Part shown: piece after piece, positions 19,270 to 27,751 of the stretch
Layout: each line of letters starts with the position of its first letter
Position numbering within the stretch: position 1 is the stretch's first letter
Origin: Streptomyces sp. Tue 6430
GTDB lineage: Bacteria > Actinomycetota > Actinomycetes > Streptomycetales > Streptomycetaceae
Reading direction: 5' to 3'
Assembly: GCA_021568835.1 (NCBI GenBank)
Contig: JAKGSH010000002.1
Span: forward strand, 62,001 to 126,000
Length of the DNA stretch: 64,000 bases
Program-made: the position numbers and the translations under genes
Notes under the pieces: model-generated
What the model was told of the DNA's origin: nothing
What the model saw: the letters and a program-made list of their open reading frames with translations, nothing else
Databases searched by the model: none

Positions 19270-20057
19270 CGGGGGCCTTCCGTACGGCTGGTCGGGGCGG
19301 GCGGCACACGGGTCGGCGCGGCGGGCGCCGGCGGCAGGAAGGTGCCCGGAGGGGCGAACTCCCCGTCGCCGTAGGTGCCGTAGGGGTCGAGGCCGACCTC
19401 CTCGTTCGGGGGGCCCTCGGCGACGAGCCGTGCCACCGCCGCGCGGTCCGCCTCGGTGGGCGGCGGCAGCAGGGTGAGCAGCGCGGCCAGGACGTGCCGG
19501 TAGGGCGAGCCGGCGTCGGTCAGGGCCCGGTGGATCAGCTCCAGGCCGCGGCGGTGCTGGCGCAGCGGGGCCTCGCCGCCGCCGGGCCCGGCCAGGGCGG
19601 CGAACTCCAGCACGACGGGCAGGTGGTCGGGCAGCTCGCCGCCGTCGGTGTCCCAGCCCGCGGCCTTGTACCGCTGGTTCAGGGTGAGCAGGGCCATGCC
19701 CCGGCGCCGGGTGTCGCCGTGCAGGTAGTACGTCAGGTAGAGGCTGCTCTTGCGGCGCAGGTCGAACATCTCGACGTAGTGCCGCTCCAGGTCCTCCGGC
19801 TCCTGCCCGGCGAACCAGGAGGTGAAGTCGGCCAGGTGCCCGGCGGCGGGCGTGGCCGGCAGCGCCCCGGCGGTGGCCGTCAGCACCGGCCGGGCCGCGA
19901 TCAGTTCGGCGTCCGGGTACTGCAGCAGCAGGGAGCACATGCGCAGCAGCAGGGTGCGCGCCTCGGCCTCTTCGGGGGTGAGCCGGGCCGGGCGGCGCAC
20001 GGCCGCCCGGACACGGGTGCGGACGAGGGCGGGGATCGTCGAGGGCAGCGGACTCAT
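19266..20057 (-). CDS. narJ: Nitrate reductase assembly chaperone NarJ, copy 1
   Basis: Cytoplasmic helical chaperone that binds the N-terminus of NarG until the molybdenum cofactor and FeS clusters are inserted; it is not part of the final enzyme. The core shows LLQYPDAELI, RHYVEMFDLRRKSSLYLTYY and HGDTRRRGMALL, all characteristic. It has 263 residues including a Pro/Ala-rich C-terminal tail (from about residue 235). It overlaps narH and narI by four bases each, showing translational coupling. Confidence 0.93.
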   Translation of the reverse strand: MSPLPSTIPALVRTRVRAAVRRPARLTPEEAEARTLLLRMCSLLLQYPDAELIAARPVLTATAGALPATPAAGHLADFTSWFAGQEPEDLERHYVEMFDLRRKSSLYLTYYLHGDTRRRGMALLTLNQRYKAAGWDTDGGELPDHLPVVLEFAALAGPGGGEAPLRQHRRGLELIHRALTDAGSPYRHVLAALLTLLPPPTEADRAAVARLVAEGPPNEEVGLDPYGTYGDGEFAPPGTFLPPAPAAPTRVPPAPTSRTEGPR

Positions 20058-21586
20058 GCGGTGTCTCCCGTGGGCTTGCGGCGCAGGGTGGGGATGCCGA
20101 GCATCACCCGTCGGCCTCCGGCGTCGGCCGGTTCGCCGGACGACTCGACCGGGCAGCGGTTCTCCATCGCGCTCAGCGCGGCCGCGTCCTCCTTGTGCGC
20201 GGCGGGCACGACGTAGCGGTCGGAGTACTTGGCGACGGCGAGCAGCCGGTGCATGTCCTCGGCTTCCCGGACGGTGAGGCCGACGGCCTTCAGCACGGCC
20301 TCGTCGCCCTCCTCGCCGAGGGAGCGCTCGCGCATGTACGAGCGCAGCGCGGTCAGCTTCATCAGCACCCCGGCGACGACGTCGGTGTCGCCGGCGGCGA
20401 ACAGCTCCGCCAGGTACTCCAGGGGGATGCGCAGCCGGGTGACGGCGGCGAAGACGTGGTCCGGGTCGTCCTGGTTCCCGCCCGCCGCGTCCACGGCGTC
20501 CAGGACGGGGGAGAGCGGCGGGACGTACCAGACCATGGGCAGCGTGCGGTACTCCGGGTGCAGCGGGAGGGCCACCTTGTACCGCGTGACCAGGTCGTAC
20601 ACGGGGGAGCGGCGGGCGGCGTCCAGCCAGTCCTCCGGGATGCCGGACTCCCGTGCCGCGGCGGCCACTTCGGGGTCGTGCGGGTCGAGGAAGACGCCGC
20701 GCTGGGCGTCCAGCAGGTCCTTCTCGTCCGGGGTCGCGGCGGCCTCGCCCACCCGGTCGGCGTCGTACAGGAGCAGGCCGAGGTAGCGCAGCCGGCCGAC
20801 GCAGGTCTCGGAGCAGACGGTGGGCTGGCCGGCCTCGATGCGCGGGAAGCAGAAGGTGCACTTCTCGGCCTTGCCGGTGGCGTGGTTGACGTACACCTTC
20901 TTGTACGGGCACGCCGTCACGCACATCCGCCAGCCGCGGCACTTGTCCTGGTCGACCAGGACGATGCCGTCCTCGACCCGCTTGTACATCGCGCCGGACG
21001 GACAGGCCGACACACAGGCCGGGTTGAGGCAGTGCTCGCACAGCCGGGGCAGGTGGAAGAGGAAGGTCTGCTCGAACTCGAACTTGACCTTCTCGGCCCA
21101 CTCCCCGGTGAGGTTGGGGTCGCCGCCGGCGTTCTCGGCGGCGCCGCCGAGGCCGTCCTCCCAGTTGGCGCCCCAGGTGATGGCGGTGGGCTTGCCGGTG
21201 AGGACCGAGCGGGGGCGGGCGACCGGCATGTCGGGTCCGGCCGGGGCGCTGATCAGGTTGTCGTAGTCGTAGGTGACCGGCTCGTAGTAGTCCTCGATGG
21301 ACGGCAGGTCGGGGTTGGAGAACAGCGACAGCAGGCGCTTCAGCCGCCCGCCGGAGCGCAGGACGAGACGTCCGCGCTTGTCGAGCATCCAGCCGCCCTT
21401 CCAGTGCTCCTGGTCCTCGTAGCGGCGCGGGTAGCCGACGCCGGGCTTGGTCTCGACGTTGTTGAACCAGGCGTACTCGACTCCGGTGCGGTTGGTCCAC
21501 GTCTGCTTGCAGGTGACCGAGCAGGTGTGGCAGCCGATGCACTTGTCGAGGTTCATCACCATCGCGATCTGGGCCATGACGCGCAT
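20054..21586 (-). CDS. narH: Nitrate reductase beta subunit (FeS protein), copy 1
   Basis: Electron-transfer subunit carrying four FeS clusters between NarI and NarG. Clusters are bound by the cysteine sets in DKCIGCHTCSVTCKQTW, LCEHCLNPACVSACPSG, DKCRGWRMCVTACPYKK and EKCTFCFPR with the later CSETCVGR. The Trp replacing a Cys in KCRGWRMC marks the [3Fe-4S] site, as in known NarH. Length is 510 residues. Its start is one base after the narG stop, and the stop overlaps narJ. Compared with copy 2 (578 residues) it lacks the long C-terminal extension. Confidence 0.95.
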   Translation of the reverse strand: MRVMAQIAMVMNLDKCIGCHTCSVTCKQTWTNRTGVEYAWFNNVETKPGVGYPRRYEDQEHWKGGWMLDKRGRLVLRSGGRLKRLLSLFSNPDLPSIEDYYEPVTYDYDNLISAPAGPDMPVARPRSVLTGKPTAITWGANWEDGLGGAAENAGGDPNLTGEWAEKVKFEFEQTFLFHLPRLCEHCLNPACVSACPSGAMYKRVEDGIVLVDQDKCRGWRMCVTACPYKKVYVNHATGKAEKCTFCFPRIEAGQPTVCSETCVGRLRYLGLLLYDADRVGEAAATPDEKDLLDAQRGVFLDPHDPEVAAAARESGIPEDWLDAARRSPVYDLVTRYKVALPLHPEYRTLPMVWYVPPLSPVLDAVDAAGGNQDDPDHVFAAVTRLRIPLEYLAELFAAGDTDVVAGVLMKLTALRSYMRERSLGEEGDEAVLKAVGLTVREAEDMHRLLAVAKYSDRYVVPAAHKEDAAALSAMENRCPVESSGEPADAGGRRVMLGIPTLRRKPTGDTA

Positions 21587-21587
21587 G

Positions 21588-24500
21588 TCAGTACTCCACT
21601 TGCTGGCTGCGGCGGCGGATGACGGTGACCTCGTCGCGCTGGTTGCCGGTCGGACCGTAGTAGTTGAAGGCGTAGGTGAACTGGGCGTAGCCGCCCGCGA
21701 GATGGGTCGGCTTGAGCAGCAGGCGGGTCAGCGAGTTGTGCATGCCGCCGCGCTTGCCGCTGACCTCGGTCTTCGGCACGTTCACGTTGCGGTCCTGGGC
21801 GTGGTACATGTACACGGTTCCCTCCGGCATCCGGTGGGTGACCACGGCCCGGCAGGCGACGACGCCGTTGCGGTTGTACGCCTCGATCCACTCGTTGTCC
21901 TTGACGCCGATCTTCTCCGCGTCCTGGAGGGACATCCAGATGACCGGTCCGCCGCGGGACAGGTCGAGCATGTACTTGTTGTCCTGGTAGTTGGAGTGGA
22001 TGGACCACTTCGAGTGCGGGGTCAGGTAGCGGACCGTGACCTCCGCCCTGCCGTCCTCGTGCAGGTGCTCGTCGCCGTAGTGCCGCGGGGTGTTCAACGG
22101 CGGCCGGTACACGGGCAGTTGCTCGCCGAGTTCGGTCATCCAGTCGTGCTGGACGAAGAAGTGCTGGCGTCCGGTGAGCGTGTGCCAGGGCTTCTTGTGC
22201 TCGGTGTTGATGACGAACGGGGAGTAGCGGCGCCCGCCGGTCTCCGAGCCCGACCACTCGTAGGAGGTGATCACCGAGCGCGGCTGGGTGCGGGTGTCGG
22301 CGAAGGTGATCCGTTCCGCCTCCCGCTCCGAGGCCAGTTCGACCAGTCCCTCGCTGCCGGTCTGCCGCTCCAGCTCGCGGAAGCCCTCGGTGGCCAGCCG
22401 CCCGTTGGTGGTGCCGGACAGCGCGAGGATCGCCTCGCACATGTCGGAGGCGGTGGCCAGCGAGGGCCGGCCGGCGGCCACGCCGTCGCGGACGGTCCCG
22501 TTGCGGTGGCGCAGGTCCTCGATCTCCCGGTCGGGGTGGACGGTGACGCCCTTGGTGGTGGTGCCGAGGGTGTCCAGCAGCGGGCCGATGGCCCGCATCT
22601 TCTGTGCGGTGGAGGCGTAGTCCCGCTCGACGACGACCAGTTTGGGCATGGTGCGTCCGGGGACCGGCTCGCACTCGCCGGTCTTCCAGTCCCGTACCAC
22701 CCCGCCGGGCTGGGCGAGTTCGTCGGGCGTGTCGTGCGTCAGCGGCACCGCCAGCACATCGGTCCGCGTGCCCAGGTGCTCGGCCGCCAGCTCGCTGAAC
22801 CTGTCGGCGATGGTGAGGAAGGTGTCGTAGTCGGTGCGGGCCTGCCAGGGCGGGGTGATGGCCGGGGTGAAGGCGTGCACGAAGGGGTGCATGTCCGTGC
22901 TGGACAGGTCGTCCTTCTCGTACCAGGTCGCGGCCGGCAGGACGACGTCGGAGAGCAGACCGGTGGAGGTCATCCGGAAGTCCATCGTGACCAGCAGGTC
23001 GAGCTTGCCCTCGGGCGCCTCGTCGTGCCAGACCACCTCCTGCGGACGTCCCTCGGGCGGTGTCTCCTCGGAGCGGACGGAGGCGTCCGCACCCAGCAGG
23101 TGCCGCAGGAAGTACTCGTTGCCCTTGCCGGAGGAGCCCAGCAGGTTGGCCCGCCACACGGTCAGTACGCGCGGGAAGTTCTCGGGGGCGTCCGGGTCCT
23201 CGGCGGCGAACCGCAACCGCCCCGACTTCAGTTCGTCCACGATGTGCTCGGCGACGGGGCGGCCCTGCGCCGCCGCCTCGTCCGCCAGGTCGAGCGGGTT
23301 GCGGTTGAAGGCGGGGTGACCGGGCGTCCAGCCCAGCCGCACGGCCTGCGCCAGGCAGTCGGCGAACGTCTTGCCCTTGAGCTTGCCCGTGCCCAGCGGG
23401 GAGGCCAGCTCGTCCGCACCGAACGCCTCGTAGCGCCACTGGTCGGAGTTGAGGTACCAGTACGAGGTGCCCGCCATGTGCCGGGTGGGCCGCTGCCAGT
23501 CGAAGGCGAAGGCCAGGTGCTGGAAGCCGGTGAGGGGCCGGACCTTCTCCTGGCCGACGTAGTGCGCCCAGCCACCGCCGTTGACGCCCTGGCAGCCGGT
23601 CATCGTGGTGAGCGCCAGGAACGCGCGGTAGATCGTGTCGGAGTGGAACCAGTGGTTGGTGCCGGCTCCCAGCGCGATCATGGAGCGGCCGTTCGTGCGC
23701 TCCGCGTTGCGGGCGAACTCCCGGGCGATCCGGGCCGCCTGCTCGGCCGGGACCGAGGTGACCGTCTCCTGCCAGGCCGGGGTGTACGGCTGCGAGGCGT
23801 CGTCGTACGAGGACGGCCAGTCGCCGGGCAGTCCCGGCCGCTCGATGCCGTACTGCGCCAGCATCAGGTCGAAGACGGTGGTGACCAGACGCCCGCCGAC
23901 GCGGCGTACCGGCACTCCGCGCACCATGCTCGAACCGCCCTCGGTGGGGCCCTCGTCGAAACGGGGCAGCGCCACGGTGACGGTCTTCTCGGCCCGCTGG
24001 AGCAGACTGAGTTCGGGGACGACGTCGCCGAGGTCGAGGTTCCAGCTGCCCGCCCCGCTCTTCGCCCAGCGGAAGCCCAGGGAGCCGTTGGGGACGACGG
24101 GCTCGCCCGTGACCGAGTCCAGCAGGACCGTCTTGGAATCCGCGTTCTCGACGTCCGCCTCCCGCTGCCCGAGGTCGGCGGCGGTCAGGAAACCGTCGGG
24201 TACGAGGTCGTCGCCATGCTCCCGAAGGGTCACCAGGAACGGCGCGTCGGTGAACTTGCGCAGATAGTCCTGGAAGTACGGCACCTCGCGGTCCACCAGG
24301 AACTCGCGCAGGATGACATGGCCCATCGCCATCGCCAGCGCGCCGTCGGTGCCCGGGTGCGGGGACACCCACTCGTCGGCGTGCTTGACGTTGTCGGCGT
24401 AGTCCGGGCTGACGGCCACGACCTTGGTGCCGTTGTAGCGGGTCTCGGTCAGGAAGTGCGCGTCGGGTGTGCGGGTGACGGGGATGTTGGAGCCCCACAT

Positions 24501-25295
24501 GATCAGGTAGCCGGCGTTCCACCAGTCCGCGGCCTCCGGCACGTCGGTCTGGTCGCCGAAGACCTGCGGCGAGGCGATCGGCAGGTCGGCGTACCAGTCG
24601 TAGAAGGACAGCAGGGTGCCGCCGATCAGCGACATGAACCGGGAACCGGCCGCGAACGACGCCATCGACATCGCCGGGATCGGCGAGAAGCCGACCACGC
24701 GGTCCGGGCCGTACTGCTTGACGGTGTGCACATGGGCGGCCGCGACCAGCTCGGCCACCTCGTCCCAGTCGGCCCGCACCAGACCGCCCTTGCCGCGCGC
24801 ACGCTTGTAGGCGCGGGCCTTCGCCGGATCACCGGTGATCTCCGCCCAGGCCGCCACCGGGTCGCCCAGCCGCTTGCGGGCCTCGCGCCACAGCTTCAGC
24901 AGGGCACCGCGCACATACGGGTAGCGGACCCGGCTGGGCGAGTACGTGTACCAGGAGAAGGACGCCCCGCGCGGACAGCCGCGCGGCTCGTACTCGGGGC
25001 AGTCCGTACCGATCGAGGGGTAGTCGGTGGCCTGGTGCTCCCAGGTGATGATGCCGTCCTTGACGTACACCATCCACGAGCAGGAACCGGTGCAGTTGAC
25101 CCCGTGCGTGGAGCGCACCACCTTGTCGTGCGCCCAGCGGTCGCGGTAAAAGCCCTCCCAGGCCGGGTCCCCCTCGCCGAACACGGCGCGCCCGTCCGCG
25201 GACACCTCGCGGCGGGTGAGCAGTCTGCGGGCGGCCAGCGGCCAGCCCTCACCGGTACGCGGCGCCTGACGCCGCGCGTTCTGATCGTTCTCCAT
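21588..25295 (-). CDS. narG: Respiratory nitrate reductase alpha subunit, copy 1
   Basis: Molybdo-bis-MGD catalytic subunit that reduces nitrate to nitrite on the cytoplasmic face of the membrane. The 1235-residue protein begins with the FeS (FS0) pattern THGVNCTGSCSW, with the last Cys in EPRGCPRGA; the His plus three Cys are the NarG hallmark. Active-site stretches YDWYADLPIASPQVFGDQTD and MWGSNIPVTRTPDAH follow. The C-terminal MGD region includes THRMPEGTVYMYHAQDR. ATG 25295 has no strong Shine-Dalgarno. A long perfect palindromic box centred 98 bp upstream suggests control by the hypoxia regulator. First gene of narGHJI-VKOR. Confidence 0.95.
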   Translation of the reverse strand: MENDQNARRQAPRTGEGWPLAARRLLTRREVSADGRAVFGEGDPAWEGFYRDRWAHDKVVRSTHGVNCTGSCSWMVYVKDGIITWEHQATDYPSIGTDCPEYEPRGCPRGASFSWYTYSPSRVRYPYVRGALLKLWREARKRLGDPVAAWAEITGDPAKARAYKRARGKGGLVRADWDEVAELVAAAHVHTVKQYGPDRVVGFSPIPAMSMASFAAGSRFMSLIGGTLLSFYDWYADLPIASPQVFGDQTDVPEAADWWNAGYLIMWGSNIPVTRTPDAHFLTETRYNGTKVVAVSPDYADNVKHADEWVSPHPGTDGALAMAMGHVILREFLVDREVPYFQDYLRKFTDAPFLVTLREHGDDLVPDGFLTAADLGQREADVENADSKTVLLDSVTGEPVVPNGSLGFRWAKSGAGSWNLDLGDVVPELSLLQRAEKTVTVALPRFDEGPTEGGSSMVRGVPVRRVGGRLVTTVFDLMLAQYGIERPGLPGDWPSSYDDASQPYTPAWQETVTSVPAEQAARIAREFARNAERTNGRSMIALGAGTNHWFHSDTIYRAFLALTTMTGCQGVNGGGWAHYVGQEKVRPLTGFQHLAFAFDWQRPTRHMAGTSYWYLNSDQWRYEAFGADELASPLGTGKLKGKTFADCLAQAVRLGWTPGHPAFNRNPLDLADEAAAQGRPVAEHIVDELKSGRLRFAAEDPDAPENFPRVLTVWRANLLGSSGKGNEYFLRHLLGADASVRSEETPPEGRPQEVVWHDEAPEGKLDLLVTMDFRMTSTGLLSDVVLPAATWYEKDDLSSTDMHPFVHAFTPAITPPWQARTDYDTFLTIADRFSELAAEHLGTRTDVLAVPLTHDTPDELAQPGGVVRDWKTGECEPVPGRTMPKLVVVERDYASTAQKMRAIGPLLDTLGTTTKGVTVHPDREIEDLRHRNGTVRDGVAAGRPSLATASDMCEAILALSGTTNGRLATEGFRELERQTGSEGLVELASEREAERITFADTRTQPRSVITSYEWSGSETGGRRYSPFVINTEHKKPWHTLTGRQHFFVQHDWMTELGEQLPVYRPPLNTPRHYGDEHLHEDGRAEVTVRYLTPHSKWSIHSNYQDNKYMLDLSRGGPVIWMSLQDAEKIGVKDNEWIEAYNRNGVVACRAVVTHRMPEGTVYMYHAQDRNVNVPKTEVSGKRGGMHNSLTRLLLKPTHLAGGYAQFTYAFNYYGPTGNQRDEVTVIRRRSQQVEY

Positions 25296-25385
25296 GGCCG
25301 GAACGCTAGGGGCGCGCACTACGGCGCACCTGGGGCCTGCGGTCCCTGCCCGGCGACCTTCCGGCCCCATCCGGTCGGCCGCACC

Positions 25386-25401
25386 AGGGCCGAACGGCCC
25401 T
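25386..25401. promoter_or_regulatory. Perfect, extended DosR/OsdR-like box before narG copy 1
   Basis: AGGGCCGAACGGCCCT core with perfect symmetry reaching outward to 25382-25405 (11-bp arms, AA centre). The longest symmetric version in the window. Located 91 bp before the narG start. Confidence 0.8.
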
Positions 25402-25610
25402 GGTGACGGGCCCGGTCGGCCGGGGAGCGGAGGGGACCCGAGGTGCATGCTGGGCACAGATCGAACCGCGCAGGCCCGTCCGGACGACCGCGTTCCGCGC
25501 CTGCCGGGCGGCCGCATCCCCCGTCCCCGGCCGCTGCGGGCGCAGCGCGTACGGAGTGCGGCCCGGTTCGGTCGTGCGTCCGGCCGCCGCTCGCGGCCGG
25601 ACGCAGCAGC

Positions 25611-25666
25611 ACCGACCGGCGTCGACCCGGACCGACCGGCGCCGACCCGGACCGACCGGCGCCGAC
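25611..25666. repeat. Tandem 20-bp repeat
   Basis: Nearly three copies of ACCGACCGGCGCCGACCCGG (first copy has one T for C), followed downstream by repeated CGTACGACCC 10-mers. Non-coding. Confidence 0.85.
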
Positions 25667-25844
25667 AGCCGCGAAGACACCGCGTGTACCGCACGGTGAC
25701 GTACGACCCGTACGACCCGCACGGCCACCCACGACTTCGCACCGCCCGTACGACTTCGGACGTTCCGTGCGACCCGTACGACCCGTACGACCCGTCCCAC
25801 CGCCACCGGCCGGCGGAGCCGACCGCGACCTGCTGGAGACCCCC

Positions 25845-26679
25845 ATGAGCATGCTCACCTCGCCTCGGCCCCCGAGGAGGCCGCGGCCCTCGAAGGCGCC
25901 GAGGCGCACCACGCCCGCCTGGCCGGTGAGCTGGCCGGACGGGTGACGATGCTGCTGACCGCCGTGGGCCGGGACCCGGCCGCCGCCGAGCGGATCCACG
26001 CCGGTCTCGTCACCTTCTGCGACCGCTCGCTGCTGCCGCACGCCGCCGTCGAGGAGGCCGCTCTCTACCCCGCGGCCCACCGCCTGCCCGAGGCCCGCCT
26101 GCTCATCGAGAGCCTCGTCGGCGAACACCGCGGTCTCACCGCGCTCGTCGACGCCCTGCGTTCCGCCCCCGGTCCGGCCGCCGCGGCGGCCGACGCCCGG
26201 GCCCTGCAGGTGCTGTTCGAGGAGCACGTGGCCAAGGAGAACGGCCTGGTGCTCCCGCTGCTCGCGATGACGGCCGAGGTCTCCCTGGCGGCGCTGCTCG
26301 CGGACATGCACCACCGGCTCGCGGACGGTACGGCGGCCGACGGGGGTGCCCCACAGACCCAGGACGACGAGGAAGGACACGACATGCGAGGACGAGAGAC
26401 CGACGAGACCGGCGGCTGCGGCGGGGTCTGCGGCTGCGGCGGTGCGGAGGAGACGGCCGAGCCCGAGCTGGACGTGCGGGAGGTTCCGCACTCGCTGCGG
26501 CACGCGGCGGTCTTCGGCGCGCTCGACGCCGTCCCGGCGGGCACCGCGGTGGTCCTGGTCGCGCCGCACGACCCGCTGCCGCTGCTCGCGCAGATCGAAC
26601 AGCGCGATCCGGGGGTCTTCTCGGTGGAGTACCTGGAACGCGGCCCGAGGCCTGGCGGCTGCGGCTCAGCCACCGCTGA
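25845..26679 (+). pseudogene. Hemerythrin-like HHE plus DUF2249 protein, two frameshifts as sequenced
   Basis: Four-helix HHE domain (about residues 20-165) that would bind a di-iron centre and sense or store oxygen/NO. It includes LLPHAAVEEAALYPAAH, GEHRGLTALVDAL and FEEHVAKENGLVLPLL, which place the HxxxE metal ligands. A cysteine/glycine linker GGCGGVCGCGG leads to a DUF2249 domain (ELDVREVPHSLRHAAVFGAL ... HDPLPLLAQIE ... FSVEYLERGP). One-base losses near 25863 and near 26647 break the start (MSMLTS / ASAPEEAAALEGAEAHHARL) and the end (GPEAWRLRLSHR, stop at 26677). Restored length is about 278 residues. HHE-DUF2249 proteins often neighbour nitrate/NO genes. Confidence 0.78.
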
Positions 26680-26723
26680 GCCGCAACCACCCACCCGACT
26701 TCCGGCGGGACAGCTCCGTACCG

Positions 26724-26809
26724 CCGGAACCCGAGGAAACCGGAACCCGAGGAGACCGGAACCCGAGGAGACCGGAACCCGAGGAAACCTGAGGAAAGCC
26801 TGAGGAAAG
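26724..26809. repeat. Tandem 16-bp repeats (four copies) plus two 11-bp copies
   Basis: Four copies of CCGGAACCCGAGGAAA/AGA (26724-26787) followed by CCTGAGGAAAG twice (26788-26809), just before a Shine-Dalgarno and the gene at 26824. The array lies between the end of the hemerythrin gene and the next gene, so it is probably an untranslated spacer. Confidence 0.92.
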
Positions 26810-26823
26810 AAGGACGACACGTC

Positions 26824-27324
26824 ATGGACGGATCACCACGCCGGGCCGGCATCCTGCTCGGGACCGTCGGGACAGCCCTGGCAGTCGCCGGACCGGTCAT
26901 GCTGTGGCGCGGCCGCGGCGGCAGGAAGGAGATACGCGAAGAACTGGCCGCCCAGAAGATCACCTTCCCGGACCGCGGCCTGCCCGCCGAACTCGCCGCG
27001 CATGCCGGCCGCCCGGTGGAGACCGGCCCCGACGCGCACGCGTACGCGGAGTTCATCAAGGGCAACCTCGCCCACGCCACCGGCGGCCGCACCTACGCCG
27101 AACTCAGCGCGGAGCTGCACGCCGCGGGCGACGACGAGAAACTCGCCGAGCTGCGCCAGACCGCGTTCATGGGCCAGTCCCTGCGTGCCTCGCTGATGTC
27201 CGCGTACCAGGCGTGGCACCTCACCACCCTGGTCACCGGCCTCGGCGCCGCCCTGACCGGCCTGGGCGTCACCCTGGTGGTCACCGCGGACGCCCTGACA
27301 TCCCGCTCCCCGCACCGCTCCTGA
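26824..27324 (+). CDS. Two-helix membrane protein of unknown function
   Basis: Protein of 166 residues with an N-terminal helix (AGILLGTVGTALAVAGPVML) and a C-terminal helix (LVTGLGAALTGLGVTLVVTA) bracketing a soluble middle that contains ELAAQKITFPD and HAYAEFIKGNLAHATGGRTY. The arrangement resembles a common actinobacterial family often mislabelled as aromatic ring-opening dioxygenase LigA; I see no evidence for that activity. ATG 26824 follows GAAGGA by nine bases. It probably shares a transcript with the hemerythrin gene and ends at the strong terminator at 27366. Confidence 0.8.
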   Translation: MDGSPRRAGILLGTVGTALAVAGPVMLWRGRGGRKEIREELAAQKITFPDRGLPAELAAHAGRPVETGPDAHAYAEFIKGNLAHATGGRTYAELSAELHAAGDDEKLAELRQTAFMGQSLRASLMSAYQAWHLTTLVTGLGAALTGLGVTLVVTADALTSRSPHRS

Positions 27325-27365
27325 CCCGCGACGGCGGCGAGCACGGACGGGACCGCGGATCCCTT

Positions 27366-27410
27366 CCGAGGGGGCACCCCCGGGCATATCGCCCGGGGGT
27401 GCCCCCTCGG
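27366..27410. terminator. Perfect 20-bp terminator hairpin
   Basis: Arms 27366-27385 and 27391-27410 are exact reverse complements with loop ATATC. Confidence 0.9.
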
Positions 27411-27493
27411 CGCGCCGTGGCCCGTCGTCCCGCACCCGCACCCGCGCCCGTCCGCCCCGGTGGCCCGTCCGGCCCTGTTCGCGACCGCCGGAG

Positions 27494-27509
27494 AGGGACT
27501 GTCGGCCCT
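27494..27509. promoter_or_regulatory. DosR/OsdR-like box before the radical SAM-nitrite reductase operon
   Basis: AGGGACTGTCGGCCCT; the left half resembles the mycobacterial DosR half-site GGGACT, the right half the local GGCCC form. It is 93 bp before the small coupled ORF and 254 bp before the radical SAM gene, inside a 420-bp stretch (27325-27747) otherwise without a firm gene. Confidence 0.5.
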
Positions 27510-27586
27510 GGTGGAGAAGACCATCGGCCGCCGCGCCGACCGCCGCCGCCGGTGGATGCTGACGGCGACCGATCCGGAGGTACACC

Positions 27587-27751
27587 GTGCACGACCACGC
27601 CGACCGCCCTCGAGGCCGAGCCCATCGATGTCACCCGCGATGGGTGCCGCGCACGGTCCGGCCCGGTCACCGTCCGGCCGCCCGCCTCGTCTGCCCTGAC
27701 TCCAGGGCGGCCGGACACAGCCTCAGGGCGCTGGGCAGGACCGCGCGATGA
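27587..27751 (+). CDS. Candidate small leader ORF coupled to the radical SAM gene
   Basis: GTG start seven bases after GGAGG; 54 codons; the TGA overlaps the ATG of the radical SAM gene (ATGA). The predicted peptide begins VHDHADRPRGRAHRCHPRW and is rich in Arg, His and Pro with two Cys. Its composition also looks like an off-frame reading of GC-rich DNA, and one-base errors are common in this window, so the true frame may differ after the first eight codons. It could be a leader peptide, a small metal-binding protein or a radical SAM substrate. No homolog is recognised. Confidence 0.3.
   Translation: MHDHADRPRGRAHRCHPRWVPRTVRPGHRPAARLVCPDSRAAGHSLRALGRTAR

Larger units (their letters stand above)
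25296..25844. other. 549-bp intergenic region between divergent narG and hemerythrin
   Basis: No gene supported. It holds the narG box (25386-25401), a 20-bp tandem repeat (25611-25666) and many copies of a 10-mer CGTACGACCC at 25700-25720 and 25765-25796. Apparent open frames here are low-complexity Arg/Pro/Thr strings and are not credible proteins. Confidence 0.55.
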
